Under the pieces are notes generated by a model, which was given only the letters and a program-made list of their open reading frames with translations, was not told where the DNA came from and searched no databases. This document shows, in pieces, positions 34,900 through 44,630 of a stretch of DNA of 64,000 bases. The translations under genes were made by a program, and so were the position numbers. The stretch's first letter is position 1, and every line of letters starts with the position of its first letter. This DNA comes from Paracoccus amoyensis (lineage in GTDB: Bacteria > Pseudomonadota > Alphaproteobacteria > Rhodobacterales > Rhodobacteraceae), in the NCBI RefSeq assembly GCF_014490725.1, contig NZ_JACOQL010000001.1, positions 186,001-250,000 on the forward strand, written 5' to 3'.

Positions 34900-35226
34900 A
34901 TGCAGGCCATTTTCATTTACGCCACCGCCGCGCTGGCCGAGATTGCTGGCTGCTTTGCCTTTTGGGCGTGGTATCGGTTGGATAAATCGGCGCTTTGGCT
35001 GGTGCCGGGCGTCCTGTCGCTGATGCTGTTCGCATCGCTGCTGGCGTTGAGCCCGCCGGATCAGGCGGGACGGGCCTACGCCGTTTATGGCGGCGTCTAT
35101 ATCGCCGCATCGCTGTTGTGGTTGTGGCTGGTCGAAGGGCAAAAACCCGATCAGTGGGATCTGATCGGGGGGGCTGTCTGTCTGATCGGGGCGGCCATCA
35201 TCTTATGGGCACCACGAGACGTCTGA
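34900..35226 (+). CDS. YnfA family small membrane protein
   Basis: 108-residue protein with four hydrophobic segments, matching the YnfA/UPF0060 family: [22 protein letters not shown] at the front, [26 protein letters not shown] in the middle and a glycine-rich last helix. Some relatives have been reported as SMR-like efflux proteins, but the physiological role is uncertain. It is divergent from the CDF transporter and convergent with the CsbD-like gene. Confidence 0.93.
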   Translation: MQAIFIYATAALAEIAGCFAFWAWYRLDKSALWLVPGVLSLMLFASLLALSPPDQAGRAYAVYGGVYIAASLLWLWLVEGQKPDQWDLIGGAVCLIGAAIILWAPRDV

Positions 35227-35249
35227 CCTGGCAGGCGCTGCGTCCGCGA

Positions 35250-35588
35250 TCAATCGCCGTCGCCGCGAATTTCATCATCCTGACCGAAGCGGGCGTCATC
35301 GTCATATTCGTCTTCGCCTTCGCCGACGTATTTGGAACTTAGCGCGATGGAATGATTGTCATGGATCGGGTCCATCACGACGTCCGAGGGGATTTCGCCG
35401 ATCAGCCATTCCCGAAGTTCCTCTTTGATTTCGGCGCTGTCCTGTCCGGTCACTTCGACAAGATATTTGACGAAGGCACGTTGATCGCCGCCGATATCAT
35501 CCAGATCGCCTTCATCGACTTCCGGCCATTTTTCCTGAATGGCCTCATAGAAGGCGGGCCAGTTTTCCTCGACGTGGTGCCATTTCAT
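35250..35588 (-). CDS. CsbD-like stress protein
   Basis: 112 residues, strongly acidic. The N-terminal half, WHHVEENWPAFYEAIQEKWPEVDEGDLDDI and AEIKEELREWL, has the spacing of CsbD-type proteins, in which a W-x-x-x-K-x-K-x-K-W pattern is followed by D-D-D. The C-terminal 45 residues end in a run of Asp and Glu and are not part of that domain. Its ATG shares one base with the stop of the entericidin gene upstream. CsbD proteins are stress-induced with no known activity. Confidence 0.7.
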   Translation of the reverse strand: MKWHHVEENWPAFYEAIQEKWPEVDEGDLDDIGGDQRAFVKYLVEVTGQDSAEIKEELREWLIGEIPSDVVMDPIHDNHSIALSSKYVGEGEDEYDDDARFGQDDEIRGDGD

Positions 35589-35719
35589 CAGTAGCCCCTT
35601 CCACCTATCCCGGTCTGTGCCCACGTGGCGATGCCGGTTATGTCTTCACCAACGCCCGCGACCGTGTTGCATCCGGCCAAAAGGGCACAGGCAATTATTG
35701 CGCCTATCACTGCTTTCAT
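35588..35719 (-). CDS. Entericidin-family small lipoprotein
   Basis: Only 43 residues. The lipobox LLAGC lies near residue 13-17, and the following CNTVAGVGEDI is the hallmark of entericidin A/B proteins. The chain ends soon after. The stop TGA overlaps the CsbD-like start by one base, and its ATG overlaps the YejA-like stop by one base. In enterobacteria entericidins form a small toxin-antidote lipoprotein pair under osmotic and stationary-phase control; only one is seen here. Confidence 0.85.
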   Translation of the reverse strand: MKAVIGAIIACALLAGCNTVAGVGEDITGIATWAQTGIGGRGY

Positions 35720-37578
35720 CACTCTGCCTCCTGCCACCACAGCTCGGGCATGAAACCCGGCCAATCTCCGTATAATGGTGTGCGGTCACTAGGATAATGC
35801 AGGTTGGACGAATGAGCCAGACGTGAGATGGGCGAGAAGCTGACCGGAATCACGTATCGGCCCGCTGTAAGCACACGATCCAAGGCCCTGACGGCAGAAG
35901 TAAATTCTTCGGGAGTGTCTGAAGTCACGATTTCCTGGATCATCGCCTCGGCTGCGGGGCTTTTCATTCCCATCCAGTTCCGGCTGCCGGGCTGATCCGC
36001 TGCGGCGCTGCCCCAATACAACATCTGTTCATTTCCGGGTGACAGCGACAGGGCGCGTTCATACCAGGTCATGTCAAATTGAAAGTTGTTCGTGCGCTGA
36101 ATGAACTGCGCCGAATCCAGCAGGGTGGCATGGGCGTCGATGCCCAGACGGCGCAGGGCCTCGATAAAGATATCGACCATTTGCTGCGTCTCTGACGCGG
36201 CGCGCATGGCACTGCCGGATTGGTTCAGCAGGATTTCAAAGGCGAAGGGGCGGCCATCGACATCGCGCAGCTTGCCGCCCTGAACGGTCCAGCCCGCCTG
36301 TTCCAGCAGGTCCATGGCACGGCGCATGCCGTCGCGATCAATTGGCCGGTCCGAGCCTGCGGGCAGGGAATAGCCTTCGATCGTTCCGGGCAGCAGGTCA
36401 TCCGCGAATGGCTGCAAGAGTTCCGCCACGCGGCCTTGTGCCGGGCCGGGCTGCATCGCGATCGCAGAGTTTGAGAAGTAGGACGTGATCCGAGGTTCTT
36501 TTCCGGCGTTCAATGTGTTGTTGATGAACTGGAAATTGAACGCTTCGATCATCGCCTGCCGCACACGCCAATCCGTGAAAAGCGGGTGGCGCGTGTTCAT
36601 CACCAGCCCCATGATGCCCGACGGACGTTCGTTCGGAATCTCGGCTTTCAGAACACTGCCTTGCGCGGCCCTGGGAAAGTTGAACTGCGTTTCCCATTTT
36701 TGCGGCGACAGTTCACGCCAGATATCGGCATTGCCCGCCTTGAATGCCTCGAACATGGCATTGGCGTCGCCATAATAATCATACCGGATTGTGTCAAAAT
36801 TATGCAGGCCGCGGTTCAGCGGCAGATCCTTGCCCCAATAATCGGGATTGCGCCGGAACGTGACTGAACGACCGGGATCAACGCGGTCTACCATGTAAGC
36901 GCCCGATCCGATGGGAGCTTCCAGCCCGGATTGAGCAAAGTCCTTGCCGTCCCACTGCGCTTTTTTCAGAACCGGACGCAGCCCCATCAGCATGGCCAGT
37001 TCGCGGTCCTGTTCGTTGAAGGTGAAACGGACGCTTCGGGGGCCAGTCTGTTCCATCCTGGCAATCTTGGACCAGACGCCGTGATAGCGGGGATGCCCCT
37101 GCGTCCCAAGCGTTTCATAGGACCACATCACATCTTCGACAGTGACCGGACTGCCGTCGGAAAAGCGGGCTTCGGGCCGCAACGTGAATTCCACCCAAGA
37201 GCGATTCTCATCGGTTTCGACGGATTCGGCCAACAGACCATAAAGCGTAAAAGGCTCATCAATTGACCGATACATCAGCGTTTCGACCACATGAACGCCC
37301 ACGCCCCAAGCCGCATCGCCCTTGAGAACCCAAGGTTTCAGCGAATCGAAACTACCCGGCTCTGCCATGCGAATCGTGCCCCCTTTCGGGGCTTCCGGAT
37401 TCGCATAGGGCAGGGATTCGAAACCTGCCTCCAACGCAGGTTTTCCATACATTGCAATGCCATGCGCGGGATCGGCAAGGGTTGCCAGCGGCATTGCTGC
37501 AACACCGGAACCAACCAGAGCCAGCAGCGAAAAAGCACGCGTAATCGCGCATTTGTTAAGGTTTTTGAAGATTCGCAT
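35719..37578 (-). CDS. Extracellular solute-binding protein family 5, YejA-like
   Basis: Periplasmic peptide-binding receptor, 619 residues from the ATG at 37578 (an ATG at 37596 would add six). The signal peptide ends near LATLADPAHG. Family 5 features follow: PYANPEAPKGGTIRMAEPGSFDSL, the conserved FTLRPEARFSDGSPVTVEDVMWSY near residue 130 and later RVRQAMIEAFNFQFIN. The style is that of YejA, the microcin C/peptide receptor. No yejB, yejE or yejF genes adjoin it here. Downstream the entericidin and CsbD-like genes overlap it in a row. Confidence 0.9.
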   Translation of the reverse strand: MRIFKNLNKCAITRAFSLLALVGSGVAAMPLATLADPAHGIAMYGKPALEAGFESLPYANPEAPKGGTIRMAEPGSFDSLKPWVLKGDAAWGVGVHVVETLMYRSIDEPFTLYGLLAESVETDENRSWVEFTLRPEARFSDGSPVTVEDVMWSYETLGTQGHPRYHGVWSKIARMEQTGPRSVRFTFNEQDRELAMLMGLRPVLKKAQWDGKDFAQSGLEAPIGSGAYMVDRVDPGRSVTFRRNPDYWGKDLPLNRGLHNFDTIRYDYYGDANAMFEAFKAGNADIWRELSPQKWETQFNFPRAAQGSVLKAEIPNERPSGIMGLVMNTRHPLFTDWRVRQAMIEAFNFQFINNTLNAGKEPRITSYFSNSAIAMQPGPAQGRVAELLQPFADDLLPGTIEGYSLPAGSDRPIDRDGMRRAMDLLEQAGWTVQGGKLRDVDGRPFAFEILLNQSGSAMRAASETQQMVDIFIEALRRLGIDAHATLLDSAQFIQRTNNFQFDMTWYERALSLSPGNEQMLYWGSAAADQPGSRNWMGMKSPAAEAMIQEIVTSDTPEEFTSAVRALDRVLTAGRYVIPVSFSPISRLAHSSNLHYPSDRTPLYGDWPGFMPELWWQEAE

Positions 37579-37662
37579 TGCCTGCCGCCCGGTCATTCTT
37601 GTTGTCGTTCCGATATCAACAATCTGAGTCTGCGGGCGTCAATGGCAGCGGGGAAATGGATG

Positions 37663-37691
37663 TTGGACTCGGGCGGTGCATCGCGTATAAA
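37663..37691 (+). promoter_or_regulatory. Predicted sigma-70-type promoter
   Basis: TTGGAC (37663-37668), 17-base spacer, TATAAA (37686-37691). It is one of the best -35/-10 pairs seen in this window. It points toward the predicted small RNA starting near 37698. Confidence 0.6.
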
Positions 37692-37697
37692 TAACTC

Positions 37698-37770
37698 ACT
37701 GCTCGATAGGTTTCTTGCCTGTATGAAACCTGCCTCATGACTTGCGCCCGCCTTGTGCGGGCGCTTTTTT
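37698..37770 (+). ncRNA. Candidate small RNA
   Basis: A stretch of about 73 bases begins seven bases after the TATAAA box and ends in a Rho-independent terminator. It contains an inverted repeat AGGTTTC/GAAACCT (37708-37714 and 37725-37731). There is no open frame with a ribosome site. The terminator stem and six T residues finish it. The gene order, yejA-like (minus) then this unit then bdhA (plus), shows no upstream plus-strand gene that would need the terminator. No known family was recognised, and it is predicted only from sequence. Confidence 0.5.
37744..37770 (+). terminator. Rho-independent terminator
   Basis: GCGCCCGC-CTTGT-GCGGGCGC (37744-37764) is a perfect 8-bp stem with a five-base loop, followed by six T residues. 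Confidence 0.8.
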
Positions 37771-37931
37771 ATGGCTTACGGCAGCTTACAAAAATGGGTG
37801 AAACACTGTCCTTGATCCTGAATGCCTTTCAGAATCGTCGGGGCGGCGTTTAGCTGCCCGCGTAAATTCAGGCTTCACACCGCCCGCCGCAGGATTACTC
37901 TGCGCCCAAGCCCGAGCGTTTAGGAGGATAT

Positions 37932-38714
37932 ATGTTCGAGAAATTTCTGACCGGAAAAACTGCCGTCGTGACGGGGTCAAATTCGGGAATCGGTTTGGGC
38001 GTGGCCCATCAGCTTGCCGCCGCAGGGGCCGACATCGTCCTGAACAGCTTTACCGACAATAAAGAAGATCATGCGCTGGCCGACGAACTGGCCAAGCAAC
38101 ACGGCGTGACCGTTCGCTATATCAAGGCCGACATGTCCAAAGGCGACGAATGTCGCGCCCTGATCGAAAAGGCCGGGAAGTGCGATATTCTGGTGAACAA
38201 CGCAGGCATTCAACATGTCGCGCCGATTCAGGATTTTCCATCGGACAAATGGGATGCCATCATCGCAATCAACCTTAGTTCGGCCTTCCATACCACCGCT
38301 GCCGCTTTGCCGAAGATGCGCGAAGCCGGCTGGGGCCGCATCGTCAACATCGCCTCGGCCCATGGCCTGACCGCCAGCCCCTATAAATCGGCCTATGTTT
38401 CGGCCAAGCACGGCGTTGTCGGGCTGACCAAGGTGACCGGTCTGGAAACCGCCCGAGAGGCGATCACCTGCAATGCGGTGTGCCCTGGTTACGTCCTGAC
38501 GCCGCTGGTCGAGGCGCAGATTCCCGACACGATGAAAGAATACAAGATGGGCCGTGACGAGGTGATCGAAAAGGTCATGCTGGAACGCCAGCCATCCAAA
38601 GAATTCGTCACCGTCGAACAGCTTGGTGATACGGTCGTCTTTCTGTGCAGCGATGCAGCAGCCCAGATTACCGGAACGACCATCAGCGTGGACGGCGGCT
38701 GGACCGCCCTTTGA
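37932..38714 (+). CDS. bdhA: 3-hydroxybutyrate dehydrogenase
   Basis: Short-chain dehydrogenase interconverting D-3-hydroxybutyrate and acetoacetate with NAD, 260 residues. The cofactor motif TGSNSGIGLGVAHQL is near residue 15. NNAGIQHVAPIQDFPSDKWDAII, the catalytic Ser in IVNIASAHGLTASPYKSAYVSAKHGVVGL with YxxxK, and the CPGYVLTPLVEAQI substrate loop are all typical. The end TGTTISVDGGWTAL is also characteristic. An AGGAGG site precedes the ATG. It serves polyhydroxybutyrate or ketone-body metabolism. Confidence 0.95.
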   Translation: MFEKFLTGKTAVVTGSNSGIGLGVAHQLAAAGADIVLNSFTDNKEDHALADELAKQHGVTVRYIKADMSKGDECRALIEKAGKCDILVNNAGIQHVAPIQDFPSDKWDAIIAINLSSAFHTTAAALPKMREAGWGRIVNIASAHGLTASPYKSAYVSAKHGVVGLTKVTGLETAREAITCNAVCPGYVLTPLVEAQIPDTMKEYKMGRDEVIEKVMLERQPSKEFVTVEQLGDTVVFLCSDAAAQITGTTISVDGGWTAL

Positions 38715-38728
38715 CCTGAACCAGACAT

Positions 38729-38756
38729 AAAAACGGGCCGTTATCGGCCCGTTTTG
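38729..38756. terminator. Bidirectional terminator
   Basis: AAAACGGGCCG-TTAT-CGGCCCGTTTT, an 11-bp stem including A/T ends, between the convergent bdhA and Host_attach genes. T-rich on both strands, so it can serve both. Confidence 0.85.
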
Positions 38757-38771
38757 TTCAGGGTGCGACGC

Positions 38772-39158
38772 TTAGGCGGTAAACGCAGCCTCGATCGCGG
38801 CCAGATCTGAATTGGTCAGCGTTTTGGACAATTCCTTGCGCAGACGGAATTGCAGCTCCTTGTGATAATGCTTGCGCATTACGCCCAGCGTTGACGGGTC
38901 AGCCGCCACAGCCAGATCATCATATTTATGCTTCAACGCCAATGCATTGAGGTATTGGGCAAGTTGGGCGGCAAAGCCCGCTTCCTCTTCCGCGCGGGGC
39001 GAGCCTTCGTCCATCACGGCACCCGCCGACTGTTTGTCGAGATCACCGGGGGAAAGCTTTTCAACCTCTGACAATTCAACGCCATGTTTTGCAACATTGC
39101 GATACAGTGTTGCGGAATGGCCGTCGGCAACAACGACAAGTGTATTATGCGGTAACAA
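38772..39158 (-). CDS. Host_attach domain protein
   Basis: 128 residues matching the family named for host-cell attachment (PF10116 type). It starts with LPHNTLVVVADGHSATLYRN. It carries LSPGDLDKQSAGAVMDEGSP, RAEEEAGFAAQLAQYLNALALKHKYDDLAVAADP and KELSKTLTNSDLAAIE. The name came from plant-associated rhizobia; a role in a free-living bacterium is not established. Possibly a small RNA-binding or stress-associated protein. Confidence 0.85.
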   Translation of the reverse strand: MLPHNTLVVVADGHSATLYRNVAKHGVELSEVEKLSPGDLDKQSAGAVMDEGSPRAEEEAGFAAQLAQYLNALALKHKYDDLAVAADPSTLGVMRKHYHKELQFRLRKELSKTLTNSDLAAIEAAFTA

Positions 39159-39205
39159 AATAGCCTCCTGCTTCTTGTTCCGAAATCAACGCGCAATTCC
39201 ACCTG

Positions 39206-40826
<1,621 letters not shown>

Positions 40827-40834
<8 letters not shown>

Positions 40835-41126
40835 CGTGACCGAAACCCATGATACCCGCATCCGCCGCCTGAAGCTTCGCAGTTGGCGGCGTGGCATGAA
40901 AGAAATGGACCTGATCCTGGGGCATTTCGCCGATGGTCCTTTAACGGACCTGTCATCGTCGCAATTGGACGAATACGAAGCGATGATGAATGAGAACGAT
41001 CAGGATCTGTATCTGTGGGTCACGGCACGGGTGAATGGCGGTCCGAACAGGGGACCAGAGGCGATTGCCCCTATTCTGGACATCGTCGCAAGTTATGCTG
41101 GTAAACGCCTCCGCTCGGCTGGATAA
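40827..41126 (+). CDS. sdhE: Succinate dehydrogenase assembly factor SdhE
   Basis: Small flavinylation factor, 99 residues, that helps attach FAD to SdhA. The family mark is RRLKLRSWRRGMKEMDLILGHFAD: the conserved R-G-x-x-E is at RGMKE. ENDQDLYLWVTAR is the second signature. It overlaps the XRE gene. An inverted repeat CTGGATA/TATCCAG overlaps its stop codon. The sdh operon itself is not in the window. Confidence 0.93.
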
Positions 41127-41191
41127 AATTTTTCCTATCCAGTCCAGAAATTTCGGTCGAATTAACTGAAGATTCGCTTCTTTCCGTCAAA

Positions 41192-41217
41192 CCTGTCCAA
41201 GTAACACAAAGGACAGG
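41192..41217. promoter_or_regulatory. Inverted repeat upstream of the MarR gene
   Basis: Perfect repeat CCTGTCC/GGACAGG with a 12-base spacer, ending 12 bases before the ATG. It may be an operator for the adjacent MarR protein or a hairpin at the start of its message. The right arm carries GGACAGG, the most likely ribosome-binding area. Confidence 0.45.
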
Positions 41218-41229
41218 ATCGCAGACGCC

Positions 41230-41754
41230 ATGCTTTCACCTGCGCCGCGCGAGACGCGCTCTACAAACACACTCTCTCTGATCCCCGATCTGTCAGAGAC
41301 GACCGAAGCCTATCTGGAAGCCCTTCAGTTACTGGAACGGATGTATCGGCTGATGCTGGATCTGCTGAAGGATGAATTCGAACGTCTGAACCGCAATGAC
41401 CTGACACCCGTGCAGGCCATGATCCTGTATAATCTGGGTGAAGCAGAGGTATCCGCAGGTGAACTGAGGTCACGCGGCATGTATCAGGGATCGAATGTCA
41501 GCTATAATCTGAAAAAGCTGGTCACGATGGGGTATGTCCATCATGAACGCAGCGATCTGGACCGCCGCTCTGTGCGGGTGCGCCTGTCAGATCAGGGGAT
41601 CGAGGTTCGTCAAATCGTCCACAATCTGTTTCTGCGTCACGCTAAAGGGCTGGCGATGTCGGGCGTGCTGGAAGACCCGCCGCTGGAACTGGTCAATATG
41701 CAGACCCGCCGGATCGAACGGTTCTGGGGCGAACAGATCCGCTACATCTATTAG
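41230..41754 (+). CDS. MarR family regulator, LdtR-like
   Basis: 174-residue winged-helix regulator. The body ALQLLERMYRLMLDLLKDEFERL with the DNA-binding region MYQGSNVSYNLKKLVTMGYVHHERSDLDRRSVRVRLSDQG is typical of the MarR branch called LdtR/PtpR in alphaproteobacteria. The upstream inverted repeat may be its own site. Targets in the window are uncertain; some relatives govern cell-wall linkage genes. It is convergent with the glyoxalase gene. Confidence 0.88.
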   Translation: MLSPAPRETRSTNTLSLIPDLSETTEAYLEALQLLERMYRLMLDLLKDEFERLNRNDLTPVQAMILYNLGEAEVSAGELRSRGMYQGSNVSYNLKKLVTMGYVHHERSDLDRRSVRVRLSDQGIEVRQIVHNLFLRHAKGLAMSGVLEDPPLELVNMQTRRIERFWGEQIRYIY

Positions 41755-41762
41755 ATCGAAGC

Positions 41763-41790
41763 GCCGCACGGAGACACATTTCCGTGCGGC
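41763..41790. terminator. Hairpin between MarR and glyoxalase genes
   Basis: GCCGCACGGA-GACACATT-TCCGTGCGGC, a perfect 10-bp stem, between two convergent genes. T tracts are short, so this is a probable rather than certain terminator. Confidence 0.6.
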
Positions 41791-41796
41791 CGGCCC

Positions 41797-42225
41797 TTAC
41801 CAGTGACCGGTATTTTCCATACTGGCCCAAGGTTCCTGCGGCGGAAGGTGTTCGCCCTCTTGCAGCAACTCGATCGAGACATTGTCCGGGCTACGCACAA
41901 ACGCCATATGGCCATCGCGCGGCGGACGATTGATTGTGACGCCCGCATCCATCAGCTTCTGGCACATCTGGTAGATATTCTCGACACGGTAGGCCAGGTG
42001 GCCGAAATGACGGCTGTCCGACGGAAGACCGTCATCGCCATCCCAGTTATAGGTCAGTTCGACCGGGCATTCATGTTGACCGGGCGGGGCCATGAAAACC
42101 AATGTAAATCGGCCCTTGTCATTGTCGATCCGCCGCGTTTCTTCCAGTCCCAGCAGGCGAAAGAAGGCCATCGTCTTGTCAAGATCCTCGACTCGGACCA
42201 TCGTATGTAAATAGCGGATTTTCAT
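41797..42225 (-). CDS. gloA: Lactoylglutathione lyase (glyoxalase I)
   Basis: Metal enzyme converting the methylglyoxal-glutathione adduct to lactoylglutathione, 142 residues. Opening RYLHTMVRVEDLDKTMAFF has the first metal histidine. ECPVELTYNWDGD holds the glutamate, and HFGHLAYRVENI and NVSIELLQEGE hold the second histidine and glutamate. The chain is the usual size. Hairpin downstream. Confidence 0.93.
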   Translation of the reverse strand: MKIRYLHTMVRVEDLDKTMAFFRLLGLEETRRIDNDKGRFTLVFMAPPGQHECPVELTYNWDGDDGLPSDSRHFGHLAYRVENIYQMCQKLMDAGVTINRPPRDGHMAFVRSPDNVSIELLQEGEHLPPQEPWASMENTGHW

Positions 42226-42319
42226 CGAATTTCCCTTATGTCAGGATGATATCGCATCATTGTCGAGCCGCAGTTTGGCATGGCGGGCATCGACATTCAA
42301 ACACACCCGCTGAACTTTG

Positions 42320-42394
42320 GTTTCCATCCCGCATTCATGGGGATATCTTATGGGTTATGGTTTCCTTCCCACATTCATGGCGATATGTCATGGA
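42320..42394. repeat. Imperfect direct repeat upstream of thyA
   Basis: Two copies of about 34 bases, at 42320-42353 and 42361-42394, share TTTCCNTCCC and CATTCATGG and GATAT. They are spaced 41 bases apart and lie just before the thyA start. No third copy was seen. Confidence 0.6.
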
Positions 42395-42420
42395 TGTCGG
42401 TCGAACAGCGGGAATCCCTC

Positions 42421-43239
42421 ATGAAGCAATATCTGGACGCGTTGCGCATGGTGCTGGACCATGGCGTGGAATCGACCGATCGCACCGGGACGGGCACATT
42501 GTCCTATTTCGGAATGCAGTCCCGCTATTCGCTCGCCGATGGCTTCCCATTGGTGACGACGAAAAAGCTTCATCTACGCTCGATCATCCATGAACTTCTG
42601 TGGTTTCTGTCCGGCGACACGAATATCCGCTATCTCAAGGATAACGGTGTCTCGATCTGGGATGAATGGGCAGATGAAAACGGAGATCTGGGCCCCGTTT
42701 ATGGCCATCAGTGGCGTCATTTTCCGACAATTCAGCGGGTGCAGGACGAATCCCCCCACATCGGTGAGATTGACCAGATCGAAGCCTTGATTCAGGCGAT
42801 CCGTCAGACACCCGACAGCCGCCGGCTGATCGTTACGGCCTGGAACCCCGGCGATATCGACCGTATGGCGCTGCCGCCCTGCCATACGCTGTGGCAGGTG
42901 CGGATCGCGGGCCGTAAACTGCATTTGCAGCTTTACCAACGCTCGGCGGATATGTTCCTTGGCGTGCCGTTCAATATCGCGTCTTACGCGCTGTTGCAGG
43001 TCATGCTGGCCCATGTCACCGGCTATGAGCCGGGCGATTTCATTCACACCATGGGCGATGCGCATATATACCTGAATCATATGGACCAGGTGCAGACGCA
43101 GCTGCAACGCGACCCGCGCCCCCTGCCGAAACTGGAACTGACCCGCAAGGTCGATTCGATCTTCGATTTCAAGTTCGATGATTTTCGGTTCGTGGATTAC
43201 GATCCCGCCCCCGCCATCAAAGCACCCGTGGCCGTCTGA
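42421..43239 (+). CDS. thyA: Thymidylate synthase
   Basis: Folate-dependent methyltransferase making dTMP from dUMP, 272 residues. The start [25 protein letters not shown] agrees with bacterial ThyA. The catalytic cysteine lies in [13 protein letters not shown], with [23 protein letters not shown] beyond. Longer in-frame starts upstream would include the direct repeat and are not supported. It is followed after two bases by the DHFR gene, which recycles its folate product. Confidence 0.96.
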   Translation: MKQYLDALRMVLDHGVESTDRTGTGTLSYFGMQSRYSLADGFPLVTTKKLHLRSIIHELLWFLSGDTNIRYLKDNGVSIWDEWADENGDLGPVYGHQWRHFPTIQRVQDESPHIGEIDQIEALIQAIRQTPDSRRLIVTAWNPGDIDRMALPPCHTLWQVRIAGRKLHLQLYQRSADMFLGVPFNIASYALLQVMLAHVTGYEPGDFIHTMGDAHIYLNHMDQVQTQLQRDPRPLPKLELTRKVDSIFDFKFDDFRFVDYDPAPAIKAPVAV

Positions 43240-43241
43240 CC

Positions 43242-43720
43242 ATGCTGACCCTGATCGTCGCCCGCGCACGGAATAACGCCATCGGGAAGGATAACCAGAT
43301 ACCGTGGCACATTCGGCCGATCTGAAGATGTTTCAACGTGAAACAACCGGTGGCGCATTGATCATGGGCCGCAGGACCTGGGAAAGCCTGCCCGTCAAGC
43401 CGCTGAAAAACCGACTGAATTGTGTTCTGTCACGTCAGGAAGGGCTGACGGACCACGTTTTCTGCAACACGGGTCAGGCGATCAGCTTTTGCCAAAGCCA
43501 AGGCTATAACCGCATCTATGGCATCGGTGGACAGGCGGTTTATCAAGACCTGCTGCCGAACTCGGACCGCTTGATGGTGACCGAAGTGGACATCGAAATC
43601 GCTGGCGCCGATGCCTTCTTTCCAGCCTTCGACGAAACCGAATGGCTGGAGATAGCCCGGCACGCCATCCCGGAGGCCCAGCCAGCCAGCATCTTGCGTG
43701 AACTGATCCGCCGCCGCTAA
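43242..43720 (+). pseudogene. Dihydrofolate reductase, one-base frameshift
   Basis: NADPH-dependent reductase regenerating tetrahydrofolate. From the ATG at 43242 the frame gives LTLIVARARNNAIGKDNQIPWHI, the DHFR opening with its substrate-binding and catalytic loop. It stops at 43325 after RPI. The rest, ADLKMFQRETTGG, IMGRRTWESLP and the terminal IPEAQPASILRELI, is in the next frame up to 43720. One extra base near the CGGCC at 43315-43319 would join both halves into 159 residues. Either the gene is broken or the sequence has lost a base. Confidence 0.85.
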
Positions 43721-44544
43721 GCGGCTTTGACTTTATCCAGCCAGTTCCGAATGGCTTCAACGGCCTTCGTTTCGTCCAGCCACGGCACATGCGCCCGATC
43801 CGGCACCTCTGCATATACTCCGTCCGGCCGCCGCTGCCGCATTTCTTCAAACATCGCGCGTGACAACAGGTCGGAATTGGCCCCGCGAATGACGGCGACC
43901 GGAAGCCCTGATGTTGCGGCCCAAAGCGGCCACAGATCCGGCGTTTCACCCTCGAACGCAGCCAGAAAGGCATCCCGCAGGGTGGGGTCATAGCGGATTT
44001 GCAAACCATCCGCCGTCTCTTCATAATGCTTCTGCGCGTCCGCCAACCATCGACCATTCGGCACATTGGCGAAACCCGGATTGGCAGCGGGCAGCCGCGC
44101 GGCCAGTGCATCATAGGTGCGGGCCGCAGGGTTGCGTCCGACATAGTCGAAAATTCGCTCCAACCCCGAACGCTCAATCACCGGACCCACATCGTTCAGG
44201 CAAAGGCCCAGCAAACGATCATGCGCCACAGCCGCAATCAGCAATCCGATCAAACCACCGCGCGACGTCCCCAGGATCGCCGCTTTCTCAATCCCCAGAT
44301 GGTCCAGCAGGTCCAAAGCATCCTTACCCTCTTGCGGAACGGTATAGGTCGCCGCACCGGTGTAATCCGACTGCCCCCGACCGCGGTAATCCATCCGTAT
44401 CATCCGGACATCCGCCAGATGCGGCGCAACATAATCGAAATCGGCCATATTGCGCGTCAGCCCGGCCAGACACAGAACCGGCACACCCTGACCTTCGTCG
44501 CGATAGGCGATCTTTGCCCCGTCACGTGCCGTAAAGAAGCTCAT
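43717..44544 (-). CDS. Alpha/beta hydrolase
   Basis: Hydrolase-fold protein of about 275 residues. The opening is FTARDGAKIAYRDEGQGVPVLCLAGLTRNM. The nucleophile elbow is at ILGTSRGGLIGLL, with the acid and base expected near PVAVIRGANSDLL and VPDRAHVPWLDE. The family covers esterases, epoxide hydrolases and dienelactone-type enzymes, so the substrate is unknown. ATG at 44556 is an alternative. It is convergent with the DHFR gene. Confidence 0.85.
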   Translation of the reverse strand: MSFFTARDGAKIAYRDEGQGVPVLCLAGLTRNMADFDYVAPHLADVRMIRMDYRGRGQSDYTGAATYTVPQEGKDALDLLDHLGIEKAAILGTSRGGLIGLLIAAVAHDRLLGLCLNDVGPVIERSGLERIFDYVGRNPAARTYDALAARLPAANPGFANVPNGRWLADAQKHYEETADGLQIRYDPTLRDAFLAAFEGETPDLWPLWAATSGLPVAVIRGANSDLLSRAMFEEMRQRRPDGVYAEVPDRAHVPWLDETKAVEAIRNWLDKVKAA

Positions 44545-44584
44545 CTCGCCCACCATCTTCTGTGATCAAATATCCCGCAGGGGT

Positions 44585-44605
44585 CTGGGGACGCGCAGTC
44601 CCCAG
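44585..44605 (-). terminator. Hairpin after the fab operon
   Basis: CTGGGGAC-GCGCA-GTCCCCAG, 8-bp stem, 25 bases after the fabI stop. A second GCAGTCCCCAG copy sits nearer fabI at about 44612-44622 and could compete for the same arm. T run not long. Confidence 0.55.
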
Positions 44606-44630
44606 GTTTGTGCAGTCCCCAGCTTTCGCC

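Noticed and set aside
41119..41142. CTGGATA/TATCCAG repeat over the sdhE stop as a terminator
   Set aside because: The stem is only 7 bp with a 10-base A/T loop and no T tract follows, so it is not called as a terminator.
42320..42394. Possible CRISPR-like repeats before thyA
   Set aside because: Only two imperfect copies, a spacer of seven bases and no cas genes.
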